Shown here one piece after another: positions 36,960 through 42,559 of a stretch of 64,000 nt of DNA. The notes beneath the pieces are model-generated. The model was not told the origin of the DNA. It ran no database searches and saw only the letters and a program-made list of their open reading frames with translations. The stretch's first letter is position 1; each line of letters begins with the position of its first letter. Both the position numbers and the translations under genes were made by a program. The DNA comes from Xenopus tropicalis (taxonomy: Eukaryota; Chordata; Amphibia; Anura; Pipidae): positions 21,220,482 through 21,284,481 of the forward strand of contig NC_030681.2 of the NCBI RefSeq assembly GCF_000004195.4. The letters run 5' to 3'.

Positions 36960-39541
36960 ATATATAGAGTTTCATGTCCTGTATGGAACATGGAACCCCT
37001 TATTGAAAATACATTAGGGGGTACATTATTCACTAATTATGTTACAGATATATATATAAGCTTTATTATCATAAGTATCATAAACAATACTACTGTGAGT
37101 GCAGAGAGACAGGGAACCCTTCCTGTAACTGTAGACGTATAATACATTCCCAGGAGTCAGAGTAACGTTCTATGGCACTTTGGCTGATACAGTGATAAAT
37201 TGGTCATACACAAGCCAATAAAGGGCCATTTTGGCAGCTTATTGGCCTGTGTATGGGGCCTCCAAGAGGTCTCCCCAACTAATATCTGGTTAAAAAACAG
37301 CTAGATATCAATTGGGTAGTTTTAAAAATGTAACTGGGGCGACATTAGGCACAGAAACAATATGTCCTATTCCTAGGCCCACAGAAAAGTGTATTTCTAA
37401 GCCCCATTACCCACGCACCCCTCTGAGGGTTCCCTACTCCAACACCCATGGGAGCAGTCTTACCGAGTCTGTGCTCCTGTAGTTACGCCACTGGTTACAT
37501 TTCTCATGATGCAACCAATACATTTCCCCACACTATATGGAGTCACAGTAAGGCTGATGGCAGACGAGGCGTAGGGTGGATATTTTCGGCAACCAGAAAA
37601 GTGCTTGCTGAAAATACCGCCCTATTTGCAGCAAGCTCTTTTCCACTTGCCGAAAATATCCGCCCTACGCCTCGTCTGCCATCAGCCTAACTTTTTATGC
37701 CTCTTTGACAGATTCAGTGATTGGATGAATGTAGGAACCAAATGAACCGAAGTAACTTGAAATAGACGTTACTGGCTTTGAATTCATAGAGCTGCCAGTT
37801 CCTAGCAGCCTGGAGCACAAAGCTCACAATCCATAACCGTAGGGTCCGGTTCATCTTGAGGAAGCCTAGAACTTTAAACTCCAAAAATGTAGCATTTAAT
37901 GAAATGTGTTTTTTGTTCTTTAGGATGAATTAATTACAACTAAGAGAAGTTACGAGGATCAGTTGAGTATGATGAGCGACCACCTCTGTATTATGAATGA
38001 AACTTTGTCCAAACAACGAGAAGAGATAGACACTTTAAAGATGGCTACCAAGGTGCGTGTCTGGATTCCCACAATAATAGATTATGTATGGAAGAGTGAT
38101 ATTGGGCACCTGTTTGAGCATTGGTCTGACACAAGGTAGAGCAAGGGTTAAGTCCGTTATAGGTATTGGTGCAGGACAGTGTATTGGGCTATGCAGTGGA
38201 AGACATATATGACATCCAGTTATTTCCAGACAGAACAGGCTTTGTGCAATAAAGTGTGCAGATCCATAGCAGCAGAACCTGTAATAACAGAATTGGGTCA
38301 GTATTCTGAATTACAGGAAGGTGATCTTCCATAGACTCCATTTTAATGAAATAAAATACAAATGTAAAACTATTTGTAAAAAAATATTTCCATTTTCTCT
38401 GTAATAACAAAATGGTAGCTTTTTCTTGCTCCCAACTAAGATATAATTAATCCTTATTGGAGGCAAAACAGTCCTATTGGGTTTAATTAATGTTTAAACA
38501 TTATTTTCGTAGACTTAAAGTATTGAGATCCCAAGCATTCTGGATAACCTGTCCTGTAGTTAAGGGTGTTTGGCTACCTTCCCCTAACCACTTATTGCTT
38601 CCAAGGATCTAGCTCTGTGCTGGCTATGCCTCAAGCCTGGGAGAGGCTATAAGACACTAAACCAGACCATGCTCCTTCCTTATATCCACTACAGCTCTCC
38701 TAGATACAGCCAAAAGCCCAGCTTTAGGGCAAGGGCCCAGTGAGCATAGATCCACTTCTCTCAGCGATCTACGCTCCACGTGCCATTGCCCTTAGGTAAC
38801 GCTGTATTTAATTTCTTTGGCGAGGTCACCCAGTGATGAGCAGATCTTCTCCAGATATCCCCACCTACGGGCGGGCAATATCGGGTTAATTCAGTCGATT
38901 GGCCCTGGTTATAGGCGCCGGTGGTTCCAAGCTGATGCTGTCCCTGATCCAATGGAAAAATCAAACCTGCCTGATTGAGATCTGGCCGATTTAGGGCCAG
39001 ATGCCAGTCGGCCAGACCCGTCGTTTGTGCCCATACACGGGCAGATAAGCTACTGCATCGGTCTAAAGGACTGAGATTGGCAGCTGGAATCGGACCGTGT
39101 ATGGCTGCCTTAAGTTGCTGCTGGATCTGTAGTCTGTGACTTTGTTATGAGCTAAGGGAACAAAGTTTTGGACCTTCAAGAGGGGCTTGAAAAATTCCAA
39201 CAACTGCTGCTCCAAGGGAATGGTCTCGTGTCTTTCCCATGGATGCCCTTCACTCTCCACTACTTGCCCAGGACTAGTATTTAGCTAGTCACATGTTTAG
39301 TCTCTAATTTGGCAGTGGGACCTTGTTTATGAACCCCCCAAAATTCTAAAAGTAGTTTTTTGCCCATCCACATGATGAATGTTGCACTTAGCCTGAGCAG
39401 TTGCCCAGAGGGAAAGTAGCAGTTCATGACTGGATAGACATGCTATTGCCAAAAGTGTAATATCCATATAAGCCCATACGTTCTAACCTTTTTTGTTATT
39501 TGCACCCATAGGGAAACTCTAAGAAGAACAAGATGCGGTAG
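4966..39541 (+). CDS. ppp1r21: ppp1r21, whole coding span (22 coding exons)
   Basis: Protein phosphatase 1 regulatory subunit 21, also called KLRAQ1 or CCDC128. In mammals it is the Fy-2 subunit of the five-part FERRY complex, a Rab5 effector that tethers mRNAs to early endosomes; it is cytosolic/endosomal and largely coiled coil. I joined 22 exons by splice sites and reading phase; they give 2,331 coding bases, 777 residues, close to the human length of about 780. The N-terminal KLRAQ motif is at residues 19-23, split across exons 1 and 2. Long charged coiled coils fill about residues 10-200 and 555-770. A helical middle part lies at about 240-535, and the TTKRSYEDQ signature is at 730-738. 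The ATG is chosen because it opens the conserved N terminus and has A at -3 and G at +4. There is no signal peptide or membrane segment. Intron 3 is GC-AG; all others are GT-AG. Identification rests on recalled similarity to vertebrate PPP1R21 over the full length and is very secure. Confidence 0.97.
5023..5700 (+). other. Start of ppp1r21 intron 1
   Basis: It is unique-looking intronic DNA. A CTCF-like CCACCTAGTGGACA lies near 5308-5321. No exon is apparent. Confidence 0.5.
5728..6180. mobile_element. PIF/Harbinger-like MITE, 453 bp, TAA duplication
   Basis: TAA AGGTGGCCATACACGG ... TCGTGTATGGCCACCT TAA, flanks at 5725-5727 and 6181-6183. The interior is rich in palindromic CGATCG and ACGATCGT units. 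It is the longest and least decayed copy of this family in the window. It lies in intron 1. Confidence 0.8.
6825..7780. mobile_element. Interspersed repeat family B, split by a later insertion
   Basis: The left part (6825-7047, with 'ctgcctggttgctaaggtgaactgggcccc') and right part (7741-7780, 'aaagttaatttcaaggtgaa...gctttaag') are the two sides of one copy of a family also at 11463, 21880, 22087, 24281, 27915, 34680 and 35310. The TA-flanked MITE below interrupts it. The family has ends like AAAGGTGAAC..CCCTTTAAG; its class is not settled. Confidence 0.7.
7048..7740. mobile_element. TA-flanked MITE with four 113-bp internal repeats
   Basis: It begins CAGGTATGGGACC and ends GGGATCCCATACCTG, with TA on both sides (7046-7047, 7741-7742), as in Tc1/mariner-type insertion. 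Inside, a unit of 112-113 bp starting near 7202, 7314, 7427 and 7540 is repeated four times, almost without change. Related copies are at about 38280-38560 and 63777-64000. Confidence 0.8.
8173..8241 (+). CDS. ppp1r21: ppp1r21 coding exon 2 (residues 20-42)
   Basis: The acceptor is ctttcttttag and the donor AAG/gtatgc, phase 0 on both sides. It encodes [10 protein letters not shown] followed by a [12 protein letters not shown] segment, the conserved core of the KLRAQ domain and the start of the first coiled coil. Confidence 0.96.
8404..8720. repeat. Probable decayed repeat in intron 2
   Basis: The segment reads like a common frog interspersed repeat ('cattaaaggg', 'cttccttcttcggtcttc', 'cccccagtgattgta'), partly matched near 33235-33330. 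Ends are not clear. Confidence 0.4.
9278..9424 (+). CDS. ppp1r21: ppp1r21 coding exon 3 (residues 43-91), GC donor
   Basis: The acceptor is gtatttcag. The exon has 49 codons of KLRAQ-domain coiled coil, containing [20 protein letters not shown]. It ends ACC AAG directly before gcaagt, so the intron starts with GC. The next possible GT, at 9429, would add four bases and break the frame into exon 4, so the GC donor is required by the reading frame. Confidence 0.95.
9783..10045. mobile_element. Decayed Harbinger-like MITE in intron 3
   Basis: The left end TTTAAGGTGGTCATATGCAG and interior 'cagcagcttatctgcctgtgtatgggg' match the family at 662. The right end near 10035-10050 is decayed. Confidence 0.55.
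10163..10261 (+). CDS. ppp1r21: ppp1r21 coding exon 4 (residues 92-124)
   Basis: The acceptor is ttgcattacag and the donor CAA/gtaagtg, phase 0. The 33 codons include [20 protein letters not shown], a strongly conserved coiled-coil stretch of the family. Confidence 0.96.
10893..11057 (+). CDS. ppp1r21: ppp1r21 coding exon 5 (residues 125-179)
   Basis: The acceptor is cctcacatag and the donor GAG/gtaagc, phase 0. It starts [12 protein letters not shown] and contains the conserved [20 protein letters not shown] coiled-coil segment. Confidence 0.96.
11463..11893. mobile_element. Interspersed repeat family B in intron 5
   Basis: It contains 'tagaatggcc..aaacaactttt', 'tgactgacccc..cagtcaaaaac', 'gcctggttgctaggtaaattgg' and 'aatttaaaggtgaacatcccc', the landmark strings of the family in order. 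Confidence 0.7.
11894..13500 (+). other. Rest of ppp1r21 intron 5
   Basis: It holds a poly-T tract at about 12030-12049, a (TA) tract near 12640-12660 and mostly unique-looking sequence. The 80-codon frame at 12189-12431 has no family resemblance. No exon is seen. Confidence 0.5.
13601..13659 (+). CDS. ppp1r21: ppp1r21 coding exon 6 (residues 180-198 and part of 199)
   Basis: The acceptor is gttttatctag and the donor TG/gtgagt. The exon is 59 bases and ends two bases into a Cys codon completed by exon 7. It encodes [19 protein letters not shown]. Confidence 0.95.
14211..14236. repeat. 26-base poly-C run
   Basis: A pure C run lies in intron 6 and is read as polyproline in a spurious frame. 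Confidence 0.95.
14591..14685 (+). CDS. ppp1r21: ppp1r21 coding exon 7 (residues 199-230 and part of 231)
   Basis: The acceptor is tcttttccag and the donor ACA A/gtaagt. The 95 bases encode the end of the first coiled coil and the conserved [10 protein letters not shown] segment. The following intron holds the large AT-rich array. Confidence 0.95.
15459..16077. repeat. About 620 bp of AT / GAATATATAT satellite-like repeat
   Basis: The tract is nearly pure alternating TA, broken at intervals of about 10-25 bases by GAATATAT. It stays open in several minus-strand frames as Ile-Tyr-rich peptides only because of its composition. It lies in intron 7, followed by unique sequence. Confidence 0.97.
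16240..16570. promoter_or_regulatory. Candidate conserved noncoding element in intron 7
   Basis: This is a low-repeat block with mixed composition and TAAT-type cores (ctcgttattaattta), E-box-like and CGATAG stretches. It stands out from the flanking repeats. Conservation is a guess from texture only. Confidence 0.3.
17058..17351. mobile_element. Harbinger-like MITE in intron 7
   Basis: The left end TAA GCTGGCCATACAC and the right end ATATGGCCACCT TTAA match the family at 662 and 5728, with one altered end base. Confidence 0.7.
17780..17985. mobile_element. Truncated Harbinger-like MITE
   Basis: TTAAGGTGCCCATACACC marks the left end and the interior 'ggcgggtataggagaagtc' resembles other copies; no right end is found. 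Confidence 0.45.
18329..18381 (+). CDS. ppp1r21: ppp1r21 coding exon 8 (residues 231-248)
   Basis: The acceptor is cctttttcag and the donor CAG/gtatgt. This 53-base exon restores phase 0 and encodes [16 protein letters not shown], matching the conserved linker of the family. Confidence 0.94.
18564..18713 (+). CDS. ppp1r21: ppp1r21 coding exon 9 (residues 249-298)
   Basis: The acceptor has a strong pyrimidine tract (ttttttttcttccag); the donor is AAG/gtatgc, phase 0. It includes [20 protein letters not shown] and [12 protein letters not shown], the start of the helical middle region. Confidence 0.96.
19115..19427. mobile_element. hAT-like element in intron 9
   Basis: It starts CAGGGATCCCCAACC and ends GGTTGGTGACCGCTG. 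The 8-bp flanks CACTAAGG (19107-19114) and CCCTAAAG (19428-19435) agree at six of eight bases. Nonautonomous. Confidence 0.7.
20612..20713 (+). CDS. ppp1r21: ppp1r21 coding exon 10 (residues 299-332)
   Basis: The acceptor is tgtattgtttag and the donor CTG/gtaata, phase 0. It encodes [20 protein letters not shown] and then [11 protein letters not shown]. Confidence 0.96.
20714..20825 (+). other. ppp1r21 intron 10 (shortest intron)
   Basis: The 112-base intron begins with gtaataataataataatcatt, a short AAT repeat directly at the donor, and ends in gttttaaag. Confidence 0.9.
20826..20914 (+). CDS. ppp1r21: ppp1r21 coding exon 11 (residues 333-361 and part of 362)
   Basis: The acceptor is gttttaaag and the donor AAA AG/gtataa, ending two bases into a Ser codon. 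It is separated from exon 10 by only 112 bases, the shortest intron of the gene. It encodes the [11 protein letters not shown] segment. Confidence 0.95.
21623..21759 (+). CDS. ppp1r21: ppp1r21 coding exon 12 (residues 362-407 and part of 408)
   Basis: The acceptor is acatttgtag and the donor CCG A/gtaagt. It encodes [20 protein letters not shown], then a [20 protein letters not shown] helix. Confidence 0.95.
21880..22560. mobile_element. Two adjacent copies of interspersed family B in intron 12
   Basis: A partial copy (21880-22086) and a fuller copy (22087-22560) lie head to tail, each ending in 'aaggtgaacaacccc'. The second begins 'tttagcttttagtatggtatagaatggcc'. Confidence 0.7.
22850..23080. 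promoter_or_regulatory. Candidate conserved element next to exon 13
   Basis: Low-repeat sequence with AATATTAATGACCTGAATCT and TAATAACC-type cores runs up to the exon 13 acceptor. It may include splicing enhancers or a transcriptional element; inferred from texture only. Confidence 0.25.
23083..23175 (+). CDS. ppp1r21: ppp1r21 coding exon 13 (residues 408-438 and part of 439)
   Basis: The acceptor is ctaattacttag and the donor AAA G/gtaatg. It encodes [17 protein letters not shown] and the LHRLHDITK helix. Confidence 0.94.
23336..24060. mobile_element. Interspersed repeat family C in intron 13
   Basis: It begins TTTAAAGGGGAATTCCACCC and holds 'aacacaacttaagctttttga', 'tttgcaatatacatcagtcaa' and 'gcagctggatttcagcat', shared in order with the copy at 33953-34345. 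The class is unknown. Confidence 0.65.
24281..24676. mobile_element. Interspersed repeat family B in intron 13
   Basis: It carries the family B landmarks 'ccagtttggaatttcaacagctatctgg', 'accaggcagtggtttgaataagag' and 'cttaaaggtgaataaccctttaa'. Confidence 0.65.
24680..25640 (+). other. Rest of ppp1r21 intron 13
   Basis: AT-rich sequence has several scattered TTCAAGTTT and 'aaactcgaa' strings (24760-25190), suggesting an old palindromic repeat, then unique-looking sequence. No exon is seen. Confidence 0.45.
25726..25853 (+). CDS. ppp1r21: ppp1r21 coding exon 14 (residues 439-481)
   Basis: The acceptor is taattttag/AG. The AG two bases further on would give a stop almost at once, so the first AG is used. 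The donor is AAG/gtaaat, phase 0. It includes [20 protein letters not shown] and the [13 protein letters not shown] helix. Confidence 0.94.
26050..26830. repeat. Decayed repeat block in intron 14
   Basis: Recurring strings such as 'cagttgcagtcc', 'cagttgccccc', 'ttgtgcc' and 'gcacttcgtacactgcat', together with wording typical of old frog transposons, fill the segment; overlapping short frames here (26163-26516) are not coding. Confidence 0.4.
27103..27255 (+). CDS. ppp1r21: ppp1r21 coding exon 15 (residues 482-532)
   Basis: The acceptor is tatccttttcag and the donor AAG/gtttgt, phase 0. It includes [18 protein letters not shown] and [15 protein letters not shown], the end of the middle helical region. 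Confidence 0.95.
27915..28080. mobile_element. Fragment of interspersed family B in intron 15
   Basis: 'aaaggtgtagtttacctttaaattaacttttagtacgatg' matches one end of the family in reverse orientation. Confidence 0.6.
28756..28848 (+). CDS. ppp1r21: ppp1r21 coding exon 16 (residues 533-563)
   Basis: The acceptor is tctgttacag and the donor CAG/gtaggg, phase 0. It encodes [20 protein letters not shown] then REGLAQQ, highly conserved in the family. Confidence 0.96.
29195..29610. repeat. Common frog interspersed repeat in intron 16
   Basis: It contains 'aactttatttataaagggctac..gcagcgctgtacag' and 'gggttgaacttgatggacact..caaccctatgtaactatgtaac', strings I recognise as recurrent in frog genomes; the family is not named here. 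Confidence 0.5.
29998..30231 (+). CDS. ppp1r21: ppp1r21 coding exon 17 (residues 564-641)
   Basis: This is the largest coding exon, 234 bases. The acceptor is aaccttggcag and the donor TTG/gtaagg, phase 0. It starts [20 protein letters not shown], the start of the second coiled coil. The last third (about residues 610-641) is low in conservation and rich in Ser, Thr and Asn, probably a flexible linker. Confidence 0.95.
30577..30806. mobile_element. Decayed hAT-like element in intron 17
   Basis: The end CAGTAGTCTCCTACCAGTGGC and the interior 'ggatgttgctccca..ggcaagttttggaggca' match the hAT element at 35556; target duplication is no longer visible. Confidence 0.55.
31745..32000. promoter_or_regulatory. 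Candidate conserved element in intron 17
   Basis: Low-repeat, mixed-composition block with CGATGATTGCAATAAATTAA and TGATAAGCTGCATAAAATGA, resembling vertebrate conserved noncoding DNA. Texture only. Confidence 0.3.
32151..32186 (+). CDS. ppp1r21: ppp1r21 coding exon 18, 36-base microexon (residues 642-653)
   Basis: The acceptor is ttccctttttag and the donor CAG/gtatag, phase 0 on both sides, so it can be skipped without breaking frame. It encodes [12 protein letters not shown]. The first residues resemble the family's SLIGTL segment; the rest is divergent. Confidence 0.82.
32468..32717. mobile_element. Nested foldback elements in intron 18
   Basis: Outer arms (about 32470-32504 and 32678-32716) pair as 'ggttggtggctccttatc..ctgatagagcc' and its complement. 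Between them lie two further palindromes: one around 32505-32573 ('ggtgggatggcatac') and one around 32614-32660 ('ggggagattagtcgcccgcg'). This suggests foldback elements inserted one inside another. Confidence 0.75.
33000..33180. repeat. 28-bp tandem repeats and inverted repeat
   Basis: 'gcccagcatttcatggtatggagta' is repeated about three times (33011-33075), then 'tgctccttctctgtca' (about 33083-33098) recurs inverted as 'tgacagagaaggagca' (about 33156-33171). Confidence 0.7.
33829..33945 (+). CDS. ppp1r21: ppp1r21 coding exon 19 (residues 654-692)
   Basis: The acceptor is ctgtattcacag and the donor GAG/gtatgt, phase 0. It includes [16 protein letters not shown] and, at residues 685-689, K-S-V-H-L, where I recall K-S-V-H-F in human. 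A decayed repeat copy starts within ten bases of the donor. Confidence 0.96.
33953..34345. mobile_element. Interspersed repeat family C in intron 19
   Basis: It shares 'aacacaactta.gctttttga', 'tttgcaat.tacatcagt' and 'gcagctggatttcagcat' with the copy at 23336. It starts within ten bases of the exon 19 donor. Confidence 0.65.
34482..34580 (+). CDS. ppp1r21: ppp1r21 coding exon 20 (residues 693-725)
   Basis: The acceptor is aaatatgcag and the donor CAG/gtacag, phase 0. It encodes [20 protein letters not shown] and a short coiled coil. Confidence 0.95.
34680..35020. mobile_element. Interspersed repeat family B in intron 20
   Basis: It contains 'gctggttgctagggtccaatttaacc', 'gcagtggtttgcaatagagac' and 'gctggggtcagtgacccccatttgaaag'. 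Confidence 0.65.
35310..35890. mobile_element. Interspersed repeat family B interrupted by a hAT-like element
   Basis: The left part runs to 35555 ('..ctctctacat') and resumes at 35857 ('gtctacatcatactaaaagttaattt'), the same family sequence on both sides of the insertion. Confidence 0.75.
35556..35856. mobile_element. hAT-like MITE inserted into family B
   Basis: It starts CAGTGATCCCCAACC and ends GGGATCCCTG. The flanking 8-mers are CTCTACAT (35548-35555) and GTCTACAT (35857-35864), seven of eight identical. It is homologous to the element at 40622 in the opposite orientation. Confidence 0.85.
36040..36440. promoter_or_regulatory. Candidate conserved element in intron 20
   Basis: Low-repeat block with CCATTAATAACACCATGCGT, 'tctgtccggcgctcctgctgctgcc' and TAAT cores. 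It may be a regulatory element; inferred from texture only. Confidence 0.3.
36911..36966. repeat. TA dinucleotide repeat
   Basis: An interrupted (TA)n run in intron 20. Confidence 0.95.
37193..37345. mobile_element. Fragment of Harbinger-like MITE family
   Basis: 'ttggtcatacacaagcca' and 'ttggcagcttattggcctgtgtatggggcctcc' match interior strings of the family at 662 and 9783. Confidence 0.5.
37552..37687. mobile_element. 136-bp near-perfect foldback MITE with TAA duplication
   Basis: Arms GGCTGATGGCAGACGAGGCG and CGCCTCGTCTGCCATCAGCC are perfect complements, and pairing continues through 'tagggtggatattttcggcaa' with one mismatch. TAA flanks lie at 37549-37551 and 37688-37690. Whole-element hairpin potential is very strong. 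Confidence 0.88.
37924..38052 (+). CDS. ppp1r21: ppp1r21 coding exon 21, TTKRSYEDQ motif (residues 726-768)
   Basis: The acceptor is tttgttctttag and the donor AAG/gtgcgt, phase 0. It carries the family signature TTKRSYEDQ (residues 730-738), then LSMMSDHLC and [15 protein letters not shown], the C-terminal conserved domain. Confidence 0.97.
38280..38560. mobile_element. Decayed copy of the TA-flanked MITE in intron 21
   Basis: 'atagactccattttaatgaaataa', 'ctgtaataacaaaatggtagc', 'cccaactaagatataattaatccttattgg' and 'attctggataacctgtcc' match the elements at 7048 and 63777. Confidence 0.65.
38864..39113. mobile_element. Decayed Harbinger-like MITE in intron 21
   Basis: 'cctacgggcgggcaatatcgggttaattcagtcg', 'gcccatacacgggcagataagc' and the end CCGTGTATGGCTGCCTTAA fit the family; the left end is altered. 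Confidence 0.6.
39512..39541 (+). CDS. ppp1r21: ppp1r21 coding exon 22 and stop (residues 769-777)
   Basis: The acceptor is tgcacccatag. It encodes GNSKKNKMR then TAG at 39539-39541. The basic tail matches the GNSKKNK-type C terminus of the family. The same exon continues into the 3' UTR. Confidence 0.95.
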   Translation, partial: GNSKKNKMR

Positions 39542-40150
39542 TTCAGACAAGCGGTTGCGCTTCAGAAGAAGTTGCTGCTATACTCATTGCAGGGTGGCCT
39601 TTGCTCGTCTCTGTGAGAGCGCCTGGTCTCTCTGTGAATGAAACCTCGCTGTGAAAGAGAGTGAAGAGTATCGGCCTATTGGGGAATGGGGGGGGGCAGA
39701 GGGTTTACCCTATTGTGTTGCTCAATCACTGCACTCCCTGTGGCACTGGAATGGTTTGGGAACCTGTGAAATTATTATTATGGGAAATGATGTTTTATAA
39801 AATAATGTCCACTCCAAACTAACCAATTCCTTGGAAGTTGTTTTTATTTTGCACTTTAAAGAGAAAAAAAGGATTTTAATTTCTTTCTTCTTATAGCTTT
39901 AAGGTTTTTGTATGCTCCCGCTTCATGTATGTGCCTCATACACGTTACAGTAGGATTTCCTGCCGATTCTCACGTCGTATCGTAGCCGGCACCTCCATGT
40001 CTAAAAGGGAACCACTTCTTCCGTGCTATCCATCGTCTGTTTGCGCTGAATTTTAAATAATGCCTCCTCCTCCTACATTTCATTGTCTGTATAGTCAAAA
40101 AAAAAAAAAGAAAAATCACGACTTTGTCAATAAATTCTTATGAAATTGTG
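39542..40150 (+). other. ppp1r21: ppp1r21 3' untranslated region
   Basis: This is unique sequence from the stop to just past the AATAAA. It contains a G-run at about 39690 and an A-run at 40097-40108. The cleavage point is estimated at 40143-40150 from the signal and the GT-rich bases that follow. Confidence 0.75.
40129..40134 (+). terminator. ppp1r21: Poly(A) signal AATAAA of ppp1r21
   Basis: A canonical AATAAA is followed within 15-25 bases by the GT-rich stretch ttgtgctttgtgtgctt, the usual downstream element. It lies about 590 bases after the stop codon. Confidence 0.85.
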
Positions 40151-40204
40151 CTTTGTGTGCTTATTTAGGGAAAACAAGTATTTCTCCTAATATGTAATAA
40201 AAGG

Positions 40205-40613
40205 CACTAAGTTTGGGAGCAGTTACCCATTGCCACAGGAGCTCAGTTGGGTTGAGGTCAGGGCTTTGTGCAGGTCAGCCAATTTCATCCAATCCCATCT
40301 CTGCAAACCTATTCTGTATGGACCTTCTTTGTTCCCTTTGCTACAAAAACACTAGAACTACTAGAACAGCTTTTACCCTCTACTCTTCTATTAAGGCTTC
40401 TGCTAGTTATTGTAGAATTGTTGGTGGGATTTCCTTCCTTTGATATATGTTAGAGGTTGGCACTGATGGTGCACATTCAGGCCTGGTTTACAGGCAGTGT
40501 TTCAAACCATCCCAAAAGTTTCCAACTGGACTCTCTGCAGACCTGTCAGATTCTTCTGTATCTATGGACCCCTGAAATTTTGTATGGACTGTCTGCTCTT
40601 CTAGGAGGGCTTC
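40205..40613 (-). pseudogene. Tc1/mariner transposon relic
   Basis: The strings 'cagttgggttgaggtcagggctttgtgcaggtcagcc', 'caaacctattctgtatgg' and 'attgttggtgggatttcctt' are the reverse complement of the 3' part of a Tc1-like transposase gene and its end. It is full of stops and shifts. It lies just past the ppp1r21 poly(A) site. Confidence 0.6.
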
Positions 40614-40621
40614 CACTAGAC

Positions 40622-40927
40622 CAGGGGTCCCCAACCTTTCTTTCTCGTGAGCCCCAGTCAAATGTAAAAAGACTTTGGGAGCAACACAAGCACCATAAAA
40701 GTTCATGGAGGAGCCAAATAAGGGCTAAGATTGGCTATTAGGGGCCTCTATGCACACTATCAGCTTACAGGGGCTTTATTTGGTAGGAAATCTTGTTTTT
40801 ATTCAACCAAAACTTGCCCCCAAGTCAGGAATTCAAAAATAACTTCCTGGTTTGGGGGCACTGAGAGCAACACCCAAGGGGTTGGGGAGCAACATGTTGT
40901 CCCCGAGTCACTGGTTGGGGATCACTG
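40622..40927. mobile_element. hAT-like MITE with perfect 8-bp duplication
   Basis: It starts CAGGGGTCCCCAACC and ends GGTTGGGGATCACTG. CACTAGAC is repeated exactly at 40614-40621 and 40928-40935. Its insertion splits the Tc1-like relic. The interior matches the element at 35556. Confidence 0.93.
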
Positions 40928-40935
40928 CACTAGAC

Positions 40936-41235
40936 ATAGGAACATTATTGGTGGGACTTGCTTCCACTGAAATATAAGAGGTTGGGGATCAGGCCTGGTT
41001 CACATTGGGGTTCAGTTGGGTTGAGGTCAGATATCTGTGCAGGTCAGTCACATCCTTCCTGTCCCATCTCCACAAACCCATTATGTATGGACCTCAATTT
41101 ATGGGGTTTTTATTGTGGTGAAACCGAAAACGGCTTTTCCTAAACTGTTTCCACAAAGTAGGAAGCGCAGAATTGTCAAGCATGCTATGTATAAGGTAAT
41201 GGCACCCGTGTCAGCAATGGTGGGTGTGGCTTAAA
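40936..41235 (-). pseudogene. Tc1/mariner transposon relic, second part
   Basis: 'aacattattggtgggacttgcttccactg' and 'cagttgggttgaggtcag..gtgcaggtcagtcacatcctt..caaacccattatgtatggacc' repeat the Tc1-like wording after the hAT insertion. Together with the preceding part it may be two overlapping relics. Not functional. Confidence 0.65.
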
Positions 41236-42024
41236 TAGCCAATTTTAATACATACATACTGTTGGCCCTATGGTGTACATGCATGGATTTTTATACCATT
41301 TGAACTATGTTCTTCATCGAATGCAGTTTTCTCAGCGAGTGTCCCAGATCATGGCACAAAAAGAATACCATTTTTCTCAGTAATAATATGATGCAGATAG
41401 AAATGTTCCAATCATAAATCTTCTAAACAAGTCAGATGCCAGTAATTTTTTATTTTTTTTTTTTCATTGCTCCACATTTAATTTTGCCAGAGTCAAATTC
41501 CAAACTCTTGTTGTTTTGGGAGCGGGGCGGAAAGAAAAATATTGAGTATAACAATATGTCAGAAATTCCTGAAATAAATTATTGGGGGAATGTTTTTCTG
41601 TCCTTAATCCTCAGCAAATATTTCTGTTCAGCAACTGCTTGTAGCTCATTTCTTATCTGCTTGAAATTGCTTGAGTACATCATGTATCCACCACCTAATA
41701 CCCCTGTGTGGCAGCTCCTATTGTGTGTGGCATATGCCGGGGCAAAGCTGATGCCTCTCTGTGTGCTGCCAATTTCTATCTTTAGTTCTAGGTTTCCAGT
41801 TATCTTTACTTCTCATTAGTCTGCTGTAGTGTGAATTGAATTGAAATGGTAGTGGTGGTGAGCTGTGATTACCCACAATCAGGATTGGACTGGCCACTGG
41901 GGCAACATGGTTAAACAATAATCATTGGTAGCAGAAGTGGTCCTTGAATGAGTCTTCCAGTGGGCCATCCAACACTGCCCACACTTAGCTCAAGAAGGAG
42001 CCCCCAGAAAGTTGGGGCCTACCC

Positions 42025-42285
42025 TTAACGGTAGGGTAGGCAGAGTATGGCACACACAGGCAGCACAGGGCAGGCAGAGTATGGCACGCACAGGCAACAT
42101 AGGGCAGGCAGAGTATGGCACACAGGCAGCATAGGGCAGGCAAAGTATGGCACACACAGGCAGTATAGAGAAGGCAGAGCATGGCACACACAGGCAGCAT
42201 AGGGCAGGCAGCGTATGAAACACACAGGCAACGTAAGGCAGGCAGCATATGAAACACTCAGGCAGCATAGGGCAGGCAGAGTAGG
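42025..42285. repeat. Minisatellite, about 28-33 bp unit
   Basis: Units of 'ggcacacacaggcagcatagggcaggcagagtat' with variable length are repeated about eight times. Cys-rich reading frames on the minus strand arise from the repeat and are not genes. Confidence 0.85.
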
Positions 42286-42384
42286 GAAAGATACAGGGCT
42301 ATGCAAGTAACAGATATATGGTGTGTACAATGCAGATAATCTCAATACTGATACCATTTAAAGCTTACACAAAAGATGAGTCGC

Positions 42385-42415
42385 GGCCTGTGGGCCGCTA
42401 GTTGGGCAGCACTGC
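42385..42415. mobile_element. hAT-type end fragment
   Basis: 'gcggcctgtgggccgctagttgggcagcactg' resembles the inverted end of a vertebrate hAT element. It is short, so class is uncertain. Confidence 0.35.
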
Positions 42416-42559
42416 TTTATATGGCCATGGAACTTCTTGGTGACATATATATTGTCCTTTACCGTAGTTTTCCTATTTTTTTAATAGGAGAAATATTGTC
42501 TAACCAATGAATCGGGCCCTTGTACATTCTGTCTAAACAAAAGAAAAGATAGAAATGAA

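Noticed and set aside
41985..42357. Cys/Leu-rich minus-strand frames
   Set aside because: Made by a minisatellite; overlapping frames in all phases and no start or splice context.
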